A DNA stretch of 37,119 nt from Acidobacteriaceae bacterium (GTDB taxonomy: Bacteria > Acidobacteriota > Terriglobia > Terriglobales > Acidobacteriaceae). Below the pieces are notes generated by a model. The model was not told the DNA's origin, made no database searches, and worked only from the letters and a program-made list of their open reading frames with translations. The stretch's first letter is position 1. Each line of letters begins with the position of its first letter. The position numbers and the translations under genes were made by a program. Shown here piece by piece: positions 8,585-16,436 of the stretch. The DNA is taken from NCBI GenBank assembly GCA_003140235.1, contig PLJN01000142.1, forward strand, positions 11,902-49,020, written 5' to 3'.

Positions 8585-9094
8585 ATGAACCGCTACTGGA
8601 TGGCCCTCCTGCTTGTTCCCTTGCTGTTTGCCGCCCCTCGCCAACTCTTGCAGCCGTCGTCGTCCACGCCCCAGCCGCCAGCCAAGGCCAGCGGGCAAGA
8701 GCGGACCCACGCGCAGGCGGAAGCCGAAGCAGACATCAAACACCTGCTGACCGCGCAAGTTGACGCCTGGAACCGCGGAGACCTGGAAGGCTTCATGAAC
8801 GGATACTGGCAGTCTCCTGACCTGATTTTCTTTTCCGGTGGCACCACAACCCAGGGATGGGAGCCCACGTTAGCGCGCTACCAGCAACGCTACAAAGGCC
8901 AGGGCAAAGAAATGGGCAAACTCGATTTCCAGGACCTGAAAATCGACGTGCTCGGTCCCAAGGCAGCCGTGGTCACAGGCAAATGGGAACTGGTAATGTC
9001 GGACGGCAAGAAACCTGGCGGGCTGTTCACCCTGATTCTAAAGAAACTGCCGGCGGGCTGGCACATCGTGCACGACCACACATCGGGCGGATAG
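8585..9094 (+). CDS. secreted DUF4440 / SnoaL-like (NTF2-fold) protein
   Basis: A 169-residue protein. An N-terminal signal sequence (MNRYWMALLLVPLLFAA) is followed by a Pro/Ser/Gln-rich spacer to about residue 45. The NTF2-like domain then begins with the family's usual pattern: 'I..LL..QVDAWNRGDLEGFMNGYW', a beta-rich middle (PDLIFFSGG, TQGWEPTLARY) and 'AAVVTGKWEL...GLFTLILKKLPAGWHIVHDHTS' at the end. The family is used for small-molecule binding or isomerisation and many members have no known substrate; no catalytic claim is made. Encoded alone, divergent from the kinase operon. Confidence 0.85.
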   Translation: MNRYWMALLLVPLLFAAPRQLLQPSSSTPQPPAKASGQERTHAQAEAEADIKHLLTAQVDAWNRGDLEGFMNGYWQSPDLIFFSGGTTTQGWEPTLARYQQRYKGQGKEMGKLDFQDLKIDVLGPKAAVVTGKWELVMSDGKKPGGLFTLILKKLPAGWHIVHDHTSGG

Positions 9095-9120
9095 GTTCTG
9101 TGCGTCGCAGGCCCATGCCC

Positions 9121-9200
9121 GTGTGGCACCGGCGCCCTCGCCGGTGTCTCCCGAAGCCAAAGTCAAAACGAAGACACAGCCGAGGGCGGCTGTGCCACAC
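9121..9200. repeat. paired palindromic repeat (GTGTGGCAC...GCCACAC)
   Basis: The arms at 9121-9148 and 9173-9200 are inverted copies matching at 24 of 28 positions. Each arm is also its own hairpin (ACCGGCG/CGCCGGT and ACAGCCG/CGGCTGT). The core GCCGAGGGCGGCTGTGC of the right arm recurs at 11174-11190, showing a dispersed family. It sits just downstream of the DUF4440 gene and could stabilise or terminate its transcript. Confidence 0.7.
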
Positions 9201-9248
9201 GGTTCTACTTGCTTGATTCCCTCATTGAGATACGCATGTCGCCGGACC

Positions 9249-9542
9249 CTAATCGGTTTTCTTGATTAGCTGCTTTCCTTTGCCACCAGTTTCTGTTTGG
9301 TAGTGCCCGGCTGCATACTCCAATGCGGATTGCATGCCGACGTCTTTGCGGTCGCACCAATGGGCCAGGTCCGCCAGCAAGTCGGCCACAATGAGGAAGG
9401 CATCCTCATCAGCGCCTAACTTTTCCCTCACCATCCCCATTCGCTGACCAAAAGCCAGCAACGCCACTTCCGCCCAAGCCGCTCGTTCGTCATTGCTTGG
9501 GCCTTCGCCGGCCGTGGCGTCGCTAAGAGTTGGGTCTGTCAT
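9249..9542 (-). CDS. small hypothetical protein, 97 aa
   Basis: The frame from the ATG at 9542 (MTDPTLSDATAG...) gives 97 residues; a TTG at 9566 would add eight. The N-terminal 20 residues are Ser/Thr/Gly-rich and probably disordered. The rest is predicted helical (AAWAEVALLAFGQRMGMVREKL, DAFLIVADLLADLAHWCDRK, MQSALEYAAGHY), with a basic end. There is no recognisable domain and no good Shine-Dalgarno. The single well-behaved helical domain makes it more credible than a chance ORF. Position beside the XRE/HNH island suggests accessory DNA, but no function can be assigned. Confidence 0.6.
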   Translation of the reverse strand: MTDPTLSDATAGEGPSNDERAAWAEVALLAFGQRMGMVREKLGADEDAFLIVADLLADLAHWCDRKDVGMQSALEYAAGHYQTETGGKGKQLIKKTD

Positions 9543-9750
9543 GGTGCTGTCCACTGCGATGCGCAATCGTGATGTCCAACTCCCGGAAGAAAGTAGACGA
9601 CGAGTACCCTCATCCCATGCTAGCGCTCACACAAGTTGGTGAACAGTGAGCTAAACTACGTGCTGTCCGAACGGAAGCGGCTCCACGGCATTGAAAGGTA
9701 GGCCATTCCTCATTGCCACAGGTCTGGCGAGGTTTTCTGAACCCAAGTTA

Positions 9751-10425
9751 CTACTGGGGGTTGGGGACGGGATCAACTCTTTCCAAAAGGGACTTGATCT
9801 CCATTTCAGCAAAGGTCTGACAATCGGAGTAGAGTTTCCTCAATAACGCTGGGTGCGTCTCCATGAGGGAAGGGATAACCTGCTCAAATTCTGGGAATGC
9901 ACTGCGAAACGAACGAATTCTCTGCAAATTCTCGCTCAGTCGCAGTCTTCGTTCGGTTCCATCGTTCCAGATACTCTCCCAATACCGACAGGTGCGGCAG
10001 GGCGTAGCGCAACGGGTACCGTCGTGAGACAAGAACGATTCCCAGCCGGACCGTGCAAGCGAAAGAACTCTCAATGAGTCGTCCCGGCGCTTCTCGCTGT
10101 TACATCTTCTGCACGCTACCAAAACATTACCTGGTACATGGAGGCCTGCGCGATAACGATTCATGCCGTCGAGATGTTCAATTACGGATTCGGTATTCGT
10201 CAGATCGCAAGAGCAATATGGGCATTGGGTATTGAACCGTTCACGGACAAGCTTTTCATATTCTTCCCCGTCAACTTTAACTGGCCAGTTTTGGCTGATC
10301 TTGCGACTCAACTCGTGAAGAAACATGCTGATCAGCTTGTTCGCCACGTCCGACTTGGCCCGCCGCGTAGCAGAGCGTAGTTTGAGAATTGGATCTTTCA
10401 ACCTTTTTTGTCCCCAAGAAGCCAA
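9751..10425 (-). CDS. HNH endonuclease-like protein
   Basis: A 224-residue protein whose middle shows a zinc-braced HNH fold: CPYC (68-71), EHLDGMNRYR with His84, a central Asn100 in VPGN, and CRRC (105-108) followed by NSEKRRDDS. The Cys pairs bind structural zinc and His84 is the expected general base. The C-terminal 110 residues are helical with another Cys cluster (CATPCRTC) and no recognised domain. The start is uncertain: TTG at 10425 overlaps the XRE gene by 28 bp. An in-frame TTG at 10401 would overlap the XRE stop as TTGA, a coupling-type arrangement. It is co-transcribed with the XRE regulator. A defence or mobile-element nuclease is likely; the target is unknown. Confidence 0.8.
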   Translation of the reverse strand: MASWGQKRLKDPILKLRSATRRAKSDVANKLISMFLHELSRKISQNWPVKVDGEEYEKLVRERFNTQCPYCSCDLTNTESVIEHLDGMNRYRAGLHVPGNVLVACRRCNSEKRRDDSLRVLSLARSGWESFLSHDGTRCATPCRTCRYWESIWNDGTERRLRLSENLQRIRSFRSAFPEFEQVIPSLMETHPALLRKLYSDCQTFAEMEIKSLLERVDPVPNPQ

Positions 10426-10646
10426 TTAACATCCACGCCCAATACGTTCGCGAGGGCCTTAAGTTCGTAGTCGAGGACATGGCGGTGACCGTTTTCGATT
10501 TTGGCAATTGCGGCTCGGTCGAGCTGAATCCCAAGTTGGGCGAGCCTCCCCGAAAGGGCGTCTTGCGTCAGGGCTGGCTCAGAATCATGACGCGACTCAG
10601 CGACCCGCCTACCGACAATGTTTTTCCGCGCAGCCTTCCTGATCAC
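10398..10646 (-). CDS. XRE-family helix-turn-helix regulator
   Basis: From the GTG at 10646 the product is 82 residues; a TTG at 10670 would add eight but lacks a ribosome site. The HTH spans most of the protein: NIVGRRVAESR, 'LTQDALSGRLAQLGIQLDRAAIAKIENG', then the stabilising helices 'LDYELKALANVLGVDVNWLLG'. Small one-domain XRE proteins of this kind often autoregulate. A perfect palindrome lies at 10678-10696, directly upstream. It is first in a two-gene unit with the HNH protein and divergent from a degraded Vsr-like gene, the layout of a controller in a restriction or repair island (inference). Confidence 0.82.
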   Translation of the reverse strand: MIRKAARKNIVGRRVAESRHDSEPALTQDALSGRLAQLGIQLDRAAIAKIENGHRHVLDYELKALANVLGVDVNWLLGDKKG

Positions 10647-10677
10647 ACCTAGAGAATATCGTCGGTGCAAATCGAAA

Positions 10678-10696
10678 ATGTTCTAAACTAGAACAT
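10678..10696. promoter_or_regulatory. perfect 8-bp inverted repeat, probable XRE operator
   Basis: ATGTTCTA and TAGAACAT are separated by AAC, giving a 19-bp dyad. It lies between the divergent XRE/HNH unit and the Vsr-like relic, 31 bp from the XRE GTG. The symmetry and position suit a dimeric HTH repressor controlling both directions. Confidence 0.6.
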
Positions 10697-10744
10697 AAGC
10701 CCGAGAGGTATTGGCCCGAGCCTCTTTTCTGTGAAGGAGGGGCA

Positions 10745-11119
10745 ATGGCGAATCAACTCACAACCCACGACATTGCAGAACGGATACGCAGCGTAAATCG
10801 TCGACTAAAACGAGACCCACCCGGTCATCCAACAATACGTGCAGAGATTTGCTCAATGCTCACGGAGCCTGCGCTATGTGCGGCAGAACGATAGGGATGT
10901 TTTTGGCACAAATGCCCTTATTGCTATGACGGCCATATTCCAAAGCAAAACAAGAAATATTGGATCGCCAAATTAAAAGGCAACCTCAAGAGGGATCGCA
11001 GGATCAACGGAGCGTTAAGGCAGCTTGGGTGGCGGGTATTCAGAATCAGGGAATGCAGCCTTTCCAAACGTAAGCCCGCACTCCTCGCTTGCCTTACGGT
11101 TCTGTCGAGGCCCTGTTGA
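10745..11119 (+). pseudogene. decayed Vsr-like (very short patch repair) endonuclease
   Basis: A strong Shine-Dalgarno (AAGGAGG, 10735-10741) precedes the ATG at 10745, which opens only 49 codons before TAG at 10892. The same frame then continues 74 codons to 11119 with an unmistakable Vsr C-terminal half: GCFWHKCPYC, then NKKYWIAKLKGNLKRDRR, then LRQLGWRVFRIRECSL. Immediately before the TAG, another frame (10866-10907) reads SLRYVRQNDRD, resembling the Vsr 'GLRYR...RDLPG' stretch. The segment that should hold the catalytic Asp (PDFVV-type) is absent. This pattern fits an internal deletion with frameshift. The retained SD and promoter-proximal operator suggest recent decay. Confidence 0.68.
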
Positions 11120-11822
11120 TTTTGAGTTCCGCGCAATAGACGCCGGGCGGCCCTCAATTCAATCAAGACCTCCGCCGAGGGCGGCTGTGCTCTATGAATC
11201 ATTCAACCCATCGTTCCAGCCGGACCATCAAGTGAAAAAGTTGACACTTTTTGTCCATTGACTTTTTTCAGATTCGCGATACCATCCGCGGCGAATCCAA
11301 AAACCAGAAAGCCGGCCCGCCTAAGCGGATCGCGGGGAGAACTTTGGAAATTAGCAGACAGCAGTTAGCACTCAGCATTTCGGGCTGACCGGCACCTGTT
11401 TTGTTCCCTGCTCCTTTCCTGTTGTTCCTTCCCTGCTACGAAGTGGCCCCGTCCAAAAGGAGAAAGTCGTAAATGCCCATGGAATCGAAGTTTTGAATGC
11501 CTGGCGGGACCAAAGCACTGATATTTCCCCTGTATTTTTCCCTGTTAACGGGAATTCAGAGTAGACGAACCAGGTGGGTTGAGCAGAATCAAGGTGATCG
11601 CCGGGATCGTAAGACCGGGACAGATTTACCAAAGAGGACATAGAGGAGCACAGAGGTGAAGCAGGCAGCACGGAGAATCGTCGTTATCGGGCAAGTTCTT
11701 GTGGCGATTTTGGCCAATTGCCAATTGCTAACCTGTCCCGGCGTGCCGTGGATGGCTAAGTGCTTCTTGCTCCCGATCACGGCGATGACGGCCTCACGCG
11801 CGATCACGACGATTCCGACGGA
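11120..11822. other. non-coding accessory stretch
   Basis: I see no credible gene here; the open frames have atypical composition and no start signals. It holds a partial copy of the 9121-9200 repeat (11174-11190), the palindrome/promoter-like segment at 11235-11336, and low-quality direct repeats such as AGCAGACAGCAGTTAGCA. GATCACGGCGATGACGG-like sequence near 11776 resembles the 3914-4026 repeat. Confidence 0.6.
11235..11285 (+). promoter_or_regulatory. promoter-like segment with overlapping palindrome
   Basis: AAAAAGT-TGAC-ACTTTTT (11235-11252) is a perfect 7-bp inverted repeat. It abuts TTGACT (11258-11263), which is spaced 16 bp from TACCAT (11280-11285). Downstream come GATTCGC/GCGAATC (11271-11277, 11291-11297) and CCCGC/GCGGG (11316-11320, 11332-11336). 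No gene follows for about 600 bp. Confidence 0.35.
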
Positions 11823-11852
11823 TTGCCTTTCAACTCCTGTGCCGTCTATAAA
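11823..11852 (+). promoter_or_regulatory. probable promoter of the M13 peptidase gene
   Basis: TTGCCT (11823-11828) and TATAAA (11847-11852) are spaced by 18 bp, about 35 bp upstream of the chosen start codon. Confidence 0.4.
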
Positions 11853-11887
11853 TTGACCGGTATCACTAATCGTTTATGAGGTTTCAC

Positions 11888-13918
11888 ATGCGTCTTATCA
11901 AACTAGCGTTCATCGTCATTCTGGCGGCGTGTTCTGCCGTTGTGTTTGGCCAGACTTTCGCGCAGCACGGCATTCAACCCGGCGACCTTGATCGTACCGC
12001 CGATCCTTGCACCGATTTTTTCCAGTACGCCAATGGCACGTGGCGGGCCCAGAATCCGATTCCTGCATCCATGTCGCGCTGGAGCCGCCGGTGGCAGGCG
12101 GGTGAATTGTCAAAAGACCAGCTCAAGGACATTCTGGAAGACGTCTCGAAACGCCACGATTGGCCGGCCGGAAGTGTGGAGCAGGAGATTGGTGACTTTT
12201 ATGGCGCCTGCAAGGATGAAGCGCGGGCCAACAAGCTGGGCATGACGCCGATTCAGCCGCTGCTGGCGGACATTGACAAGATGAAGAACACTGCCGACGT
12301 GCAACGCATGGTGCGTCGCCTGCATGAGCTGGCCATCTTTGTGCCCTTCGCGCTCACTTCCGCCTCGGACAACCATCATCCCGGCCAGGTCATTGCGGAC
12401 ATTAGCGCCAATGGGCTCGGGCTTCCCGACCGCGATTACTACTTCAAGACCGAGCCGCGCTTTGTGGAGACGCGGGAGAAATATCACGCGTATGTGACGA
12501 ACATTTTCAAGCTTGCCGGATATAACGAATTCGCCGCCAAAGCCGCCGCGGAGACTGTGTTTCAAATGGAGTCCAAGCTGGCCGGGGCGTCGCTCGATAA
12601 CGTCAGCCTGCGCGATCCGAACGCCAGCGATCATCCGACCAGCTTCAGCGATTTGCGGAAACTCACACCGGCGATTGACTGGAATACTTATTTTCAAGAC
12701 GCCAAACTGCCGCAAAGCAATCTCAACGTCCAGGAGCCGAAGTTTTTGCAGGAAATTGACCGGCAACTGCGGGAAACATCTCTGGTCGATTGGAAGACGT
12801 ATCTGAAATGGCAGGTGTTGGATTCCGCGGCGCCGTCTTTGTCGGCTGCTTTTGTCGAGGAGTCTTTCAACTTTCACAACCGCTACCTCAATGGCGCCAA
12901 GGAAATGAAACCGCGCTGGAAGATTTGCGTGGAAGCCACCGACGGACTGCTCGGCGAAGCGCTGGGGCAGAAATATGTGCAGAAATATTTTCCGCCCGAA
13001 GCCAAGGCCCGCGCGCAGGACATGGTCAAGAACATTCTGGCCGCCATGCGCGACACGATTGAAGGCCTGGAATGGATGAGTCCGGACACCAGGAAGAAAG
13101 CGCTCGAAAAACTTTCCACGTTCAATCCCAAGATTGGCTACCCGGATAAATGGATGGACTACAGCAGCGTGAAGATTCGTCCCGACGGCTATTGGGGCAA
13201 CATAGTTGTCCTGCGGGAATTTGCCATTCGCGACGACCGCAATCGTGTCGGCAAACCCGTGGATCGCGGACGCTGGGGCATGACGCCACCGACTTCCAAC
13301 GCTTATTACAATCCGCTGTTGAATGAAATTGTTTTTCCCGCGGGAATTCTCCAGCCGCCGGCCTTCAGCATGGACGCTACCGACGCCGTGAACTACGGCT
13401 CCATCGGCGTGGTCATTGGACACGAAATCAGCCACGGCTTTGACGATCAGGGCGCGCAGTACGATTCCCTTGGCGCGCTCAACAACTGGTGGACCGCCGA
13501 CGACCTGAAGAATTTTCAGGCCCGCACCGCTTGCGTGGTGAGACAGTTTGATGGCTACTTCATCGAACCGAACATTCATCACAACGGCAAACTGGTGACC
13601 GGAGAAAGCATTGGCGATCTGGCCGGGGCCAAGATCGCGTATCTGGCGTTCAAGAAATCACAACAAGGGAAACCGCCGGCCGCCACGCTCGACGGCTTCA
13701 CGCCTGATCAGCAATTTTTTATCGCCTGGGGACAGTGGCGCGGTGATGAGATCCGTCCTGAAGCGCAGCGTACGATGATTCAGGGCGATCCGCACCCGGT
13801 TGCGAAGTTTCGCGTGATCGGTCCGCTCTCGAACCTGAAAGAATTTCAACAGGCATTTAGCTGCAAGGCTGATTCGGCGATGGTCCGCCCACCCGCTGAC
13901 CGATGCGAGGTTTGGTAA
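11888..13918 (+). CDS. secreted M13-family (neprilysin-like) zinc endopeptidase
   Basis: From the ATG at 11888 the protein has 676 residues, close to the family norm. I prefer this ATG over 11876 because GAGG (11878-11881) is correctly spaced only for the later one, and it leaves a clean signal peptide (MRLIKLAFIVILAACSAVVFG). The zinc site is HEISH (512-516) with third ligand Glu573 and Asp577 in GESIGDLAG. The substrate-binding NAYYNP motif and the terminal CEVW tetrapeptide are also typical of M13. The N-terminal helical domain starts with the usual 'DPCTDFFQYANGTW'. It probably degrades oligopeptides in the periplasm. The ADOP permease starts six bases after its stop, so co-transcription is likely. 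Confidence 0.93.
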   Translation: MRLIKLAFIVILAACSAVVFGQTFAQHGIQPGDLDRTADPCTDFFQYANGTWRAQNPIPASMSRWSRRWQAGELSKDQLKDILEDVSKRHDWPAGSVEQEIGDFYGACKDEARANKLGMTPIQPLLADIDKMKNTADVQRMVRRLHELAIFVPFALTSASDNHHPGQVIADISANGLGLPDRDYYFKTEPRFVETREKYHAYVTNIFKLAGYNEFAAKAAAETVFQMESKLAGASLDNVSLRDPNASDHPTSFSDLRKLTPAIDWNTYFQDAKLPQSNLNVQEPKFLQEIDRQLRETSLVDWKTYLKWQVLDSAAPSLSAAFVEESFNFHNRYLNGAKEMKPRWKICVEATDGLLGEALGQKYVQKYFPPEAKARAQDMVKNILAAMRDTIEGLEWMSPDTRKKALEKLSTFNPKIGYPDKWMDYSSVKIRPDGYWGNIVVLREFAIRDDRNRVGKPVDRGRWGMTPPTSNAYYNPLLNEIVFPAGILQPPAFSMDATDAVNYGSIGVVIGHEISHGFDDQGAQYDSLGALNNWWTADDLKNFQARTACVVRQFDGYFIEPNIHHNGKLVTGESIGDLAGAKIAYLAFKKSQQGKPPAATLDGFTPDQQFFIAWGQWRGDEIRPEAQRTMIQGDPHPVAKFRVIGPLSNLKEFQQAFSCKADSAMVRPPADRCEVW

Positions 13919-13924
13919 CCGAAT

Positions 13925-16375
13925 ATGAAAATGCAATTGCAATCATTCTGGCAGGACCTTCGTTTTGCCGCGCGCATGCTAGTCAAGAATCCCGGCTTCA
14001 GTCTGGCGGCCATCCTCACGCTGGCGCTGGGGATTGGCGGCAACACTGCGATCTTTACCATCACCAGCGCGGTGCTGCTGCGGTCGTTGCCCTATGAAGC
14101 TCCGCAGCAACTGGTGGTCCTGGACGCCCAGCAGAAAGACCAGCAGAGCCGCTGCTGCACTCTGGGATGGACTGATCTCGTGCGCGGGAACAATAAGTCG
14201 TTTTCTTCCGTTGCGGTCGCGGCGACAGACACTTTTAACCTGACCGGCCGGGGCGAACCGCAGCAAATTGTCGCGGGCCGCGTGTCGCCGGAGTTTTTTG
14301 GAATGCTGGGCGTGAAGCCACAGCTTGGCCAGTTCTTCGTGCCCGAAGACGGCCAGGCTGGAGGCCGGTACGTGATCGTGATCAGTGACTCGCTCTGGCA
14401 TACCCGCTTTGGCGGTGACCGGAACGTAGTTGGGCAGAGCCTTACGCTGGATTCCACGACTTACAGCGTTATCGGCGTGCTGCCGGCGGAAGCGCAGTTT
14501 CCTTTTCTTCCTCTAGCGGACGTTTGGACGCCGCGGTATTTCGAACATTCCCTGTTCACAACGCAACGTCTGCGGTCCGGCGTAGGTTATCTGACGGCCA
14601 TTGCGCGCTTGCGTCCGGGAGTTACCCGGGAGACAGCGCTCGCGGAATTGCAGGTGCTGCATCAGCAATACCGCAAGGAAAATCCCGCGGCGCCGGACGC
14701 TGATCCGGGCGTCTCGGCTGCTGTAACGCCTCTGCAGGATTCAATCGTGGCCAACATCCGCACCGGATTGCTGGTACTTTCCATTGCGGTGGCCATGGTG
14801 CTGCTGATCGCGTGCGCCAACGTGGCCAGCCTGCTGCTTTCTCGTGCGCTGGCCCGCAGAAAAGAAATCGCCATACGCGCGGCCCTGGGCGCCAAGCGTA
14901 GCGCGGTCATCCGTCAGTTGCTCACGGAGAGCATATTGGTGGCGGTGATTGCCGGCGCGCTCGGCCTGGGACTGAGTTTTGCCGCAACAAGACTTCTTGC
15001 CAATCTGGGAACGGCCAATCTCCCATCCGGCATTTCCATCACCATGGACGCTCGTGTACTTCTGTTCACGCTGGGTGTTTCCGTGCTGACCGGAATCATC
15101 TTTGGGATTTTTCCCGCATTGCAACTCGCGCGTACTGACATGAACTCCACGCTGCGCGATGAAGGCCGCAGTTCCACCGGAAGCCACAGCCGCGTACAGA
15201 TCAAGGGCCTGCTGGTGGTAGGACAAGTCGCTCTTTCTCTTCTTCTGCTGATCGGCGCTGGACTGCTGGTGCGCAGCTTCGCGAAACTGCTGGGCACAGA
15301 TCCCGGCTTTGATCCGCGCAACGTGCTCACCATGAACGTGTCGCTGCCGTCAGTGAAGTACGCTGACGCGCCAAAGCAGATTGCGTTCTTCGACGACCTG
15401 TTGCGCCGCGTCTCCGCGCTGCCGGGCGTCCAGAAGGCGGCGATTTCGGCCGCGCTGCCGCTGGTCCCCAAACGCATCACGCCAGTGTTGCCGGAAGGCC
15501 AGGCGGTGGTTCCACTGGCCGAGCGTCCGTTCATGATTATTGAAGCCATCAGTCCGCAGTGGTTCCAGACCATGCGCGTACCGATTCGCTCCGGCCGCGA
15601 ATTCACCAAAGCCGACAATGCTCAGGCACCCAAGGTGATCATCGTGAATGAAGCGCTGGCGCGGCGCTACTGGCCGGGCCAGAACGCCGTAGGCAAACAC
15701 ATCCTGATCGGGCGGCAACCCGCAGCCGCGGAAATTGTAGGCGTGGCGGCCAATGTGAAGAACAAAGGCCTGGCGCTGGACCCGCAAGTGCAAATCTATT
15801 TTCCATTCCCGCAGATACCCTGGGGAAATATGAACCTGCTGGTGCGCACAGCCACCGACCCGCACAGCATGGTGTCCGCGGTGCGCGCGCAAATCGCCGC
15901 CGCCGATCCGGACCAGCCGGTCACCAACATCCAGACCGTGGACGAAATCATGGACGGATCACGCGTCCAGCCACGCTTCACCATGCTTCTGCTGGGAATT
16001 TTCTCAGTGACGGCACTCGTGCTGGCCGTGGTGGGGATTTATAGCGTGCAGGCTTATTCGGTCGCGCAGCGCCGGCAGGAACTCGGCATTCGCATGGCGC
16101 TGGGCGCAGAGAAGTCGGATATCCTGCGCCTGGTCGTCGGCCAGGGAGTGACTCTGACGCTGGCCGGAGTTGTGATTGGCCTGGTGCTGGCGTTTGTCCT
16201 CACGACGTTTTTAGGCAGCGTGGTTTCGGGACTGCTCTACAAAGTCGGGATCCGCGATTGGACCACGTTTGTGCTGGCGCCCTTGACGTTTATGGCCATT
16301 GCGCTGGTCGCTAGTTATTTACCCGCACGACGCGCAACACGCGTTGATCCAACGGAGGCCCTGCGCTATGAGTGA
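13925..16375 (+). CDS. ADOP-type MacB/FtsX permease, 816 aa
   Basis: A duplicated MacB-like permease without an ATPase partner. After a short N-terminal tail comes TM1 (about 23-47, AILTLALGIGGNTAIF) and a periplasmic MacB core. An FtsX block with three helices and the coupling motif 'ARRKEIAIRAALGAKR' follows near 275-410. A second pair begins with 'GLLVVGQVALSLLLLIGAGLLVRSF', leads to another periplasmic core, and ends in the final FtsX block near 685-816 ('AQRRQELGIRMALGAEKSDILR', 'ARRATRVDPTEALRYE'). Eight TM helices in two FtsX units match the acidobacterial duplicated orphan permease family. Substrate unknown; export of peptides, lipids or antibiotics is the usual MacB role. It follows the M13 gene by six bases. 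Confidence 0.92.
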   Translation: MKMQLQSFWQDLRFAARMLVKNPGFSLAAILTLALGIGGNTAIFTITSAVLLRSLPYEAPQQLVVLDAQQKDQQSRCCTLGWTDLVRGNNKSFSSVAVAATDTFNLTGRGEPQQIVAGRVSPEFFGMLGVKPQLGQFFVPEDGQAGGRYVIVISDSLWHTRFGGDRNVVGQSLTLDSTTYSVIGVLPAEAQFPFLPLADVWTPRYFEHSLFTTQRLRSGVGYLTAIARLRPGVTRETALAELQVLHQQYRKENPAAPDADPGVSAAVTPLQDSIVANIRTGLLVLSIAVAMVLLIACANVASLLLSRALARRKEIAIRAALGAKRSAVIRQLLTESILVAVIAGALGLGLSFAATRLLANLGTANLPSGISITMDARVLLFTLGVSVLTGIIFGIFPALQLARTDMNSTLRDEGRSSTGSHSRVQIKGLLVVGQVALSLLLLIGAGLLVRSFAKLLGTDPGFDPRNVLTMNVSLPSVKYADAPKQIAFFDDLLRRVSALPGVQKAAISAALPLVPKRITPVLPEGQAVVPLAERPFMIIEAISPQWFQTMRVPIRSGREFTKADNAQAPKVIIVNEALARRYWPGQNAVGKHILIGRQPAAAEIVGVAANVKNKGLALDPQVQIYFPFPQIPWGNMNLLVRTATDPHSMVSAVRAQIAAADPDQPVTNIQTVDEIMDGSRVQPRFTMLLLGIFSVTALVLAVVGIYSVQAYSVAQRRQELGIRMALGAEKSDILRLVVGQGVTLTLAGVVIGLVLAFVLTTFLGSVVSGLLYKVGIRDWTTFVLAPLTFMAIALVASYLPARRATRVDPTEALRYE

Positions 16376-16436
16376 AGGGAGCAATTAGCAAATAGCAATT
16401 GGCCAATAGCCAAAGCAGCCAACAGCTTTTCGTGAT

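Noticed and set aside
11372..11671. 99-codon minus-strand frame in the 11-12 kb gap
   Set aside because: No family resemblance, atypical composition and no Shine-Dalgarno; it lies in repeat-rich non-coding DNA.
12110..13582. 490-codon minus-strand open frame inside the M13 peptidase gene
   Set aside because: Antisense to a gene with all M13 motifs; no independent support.
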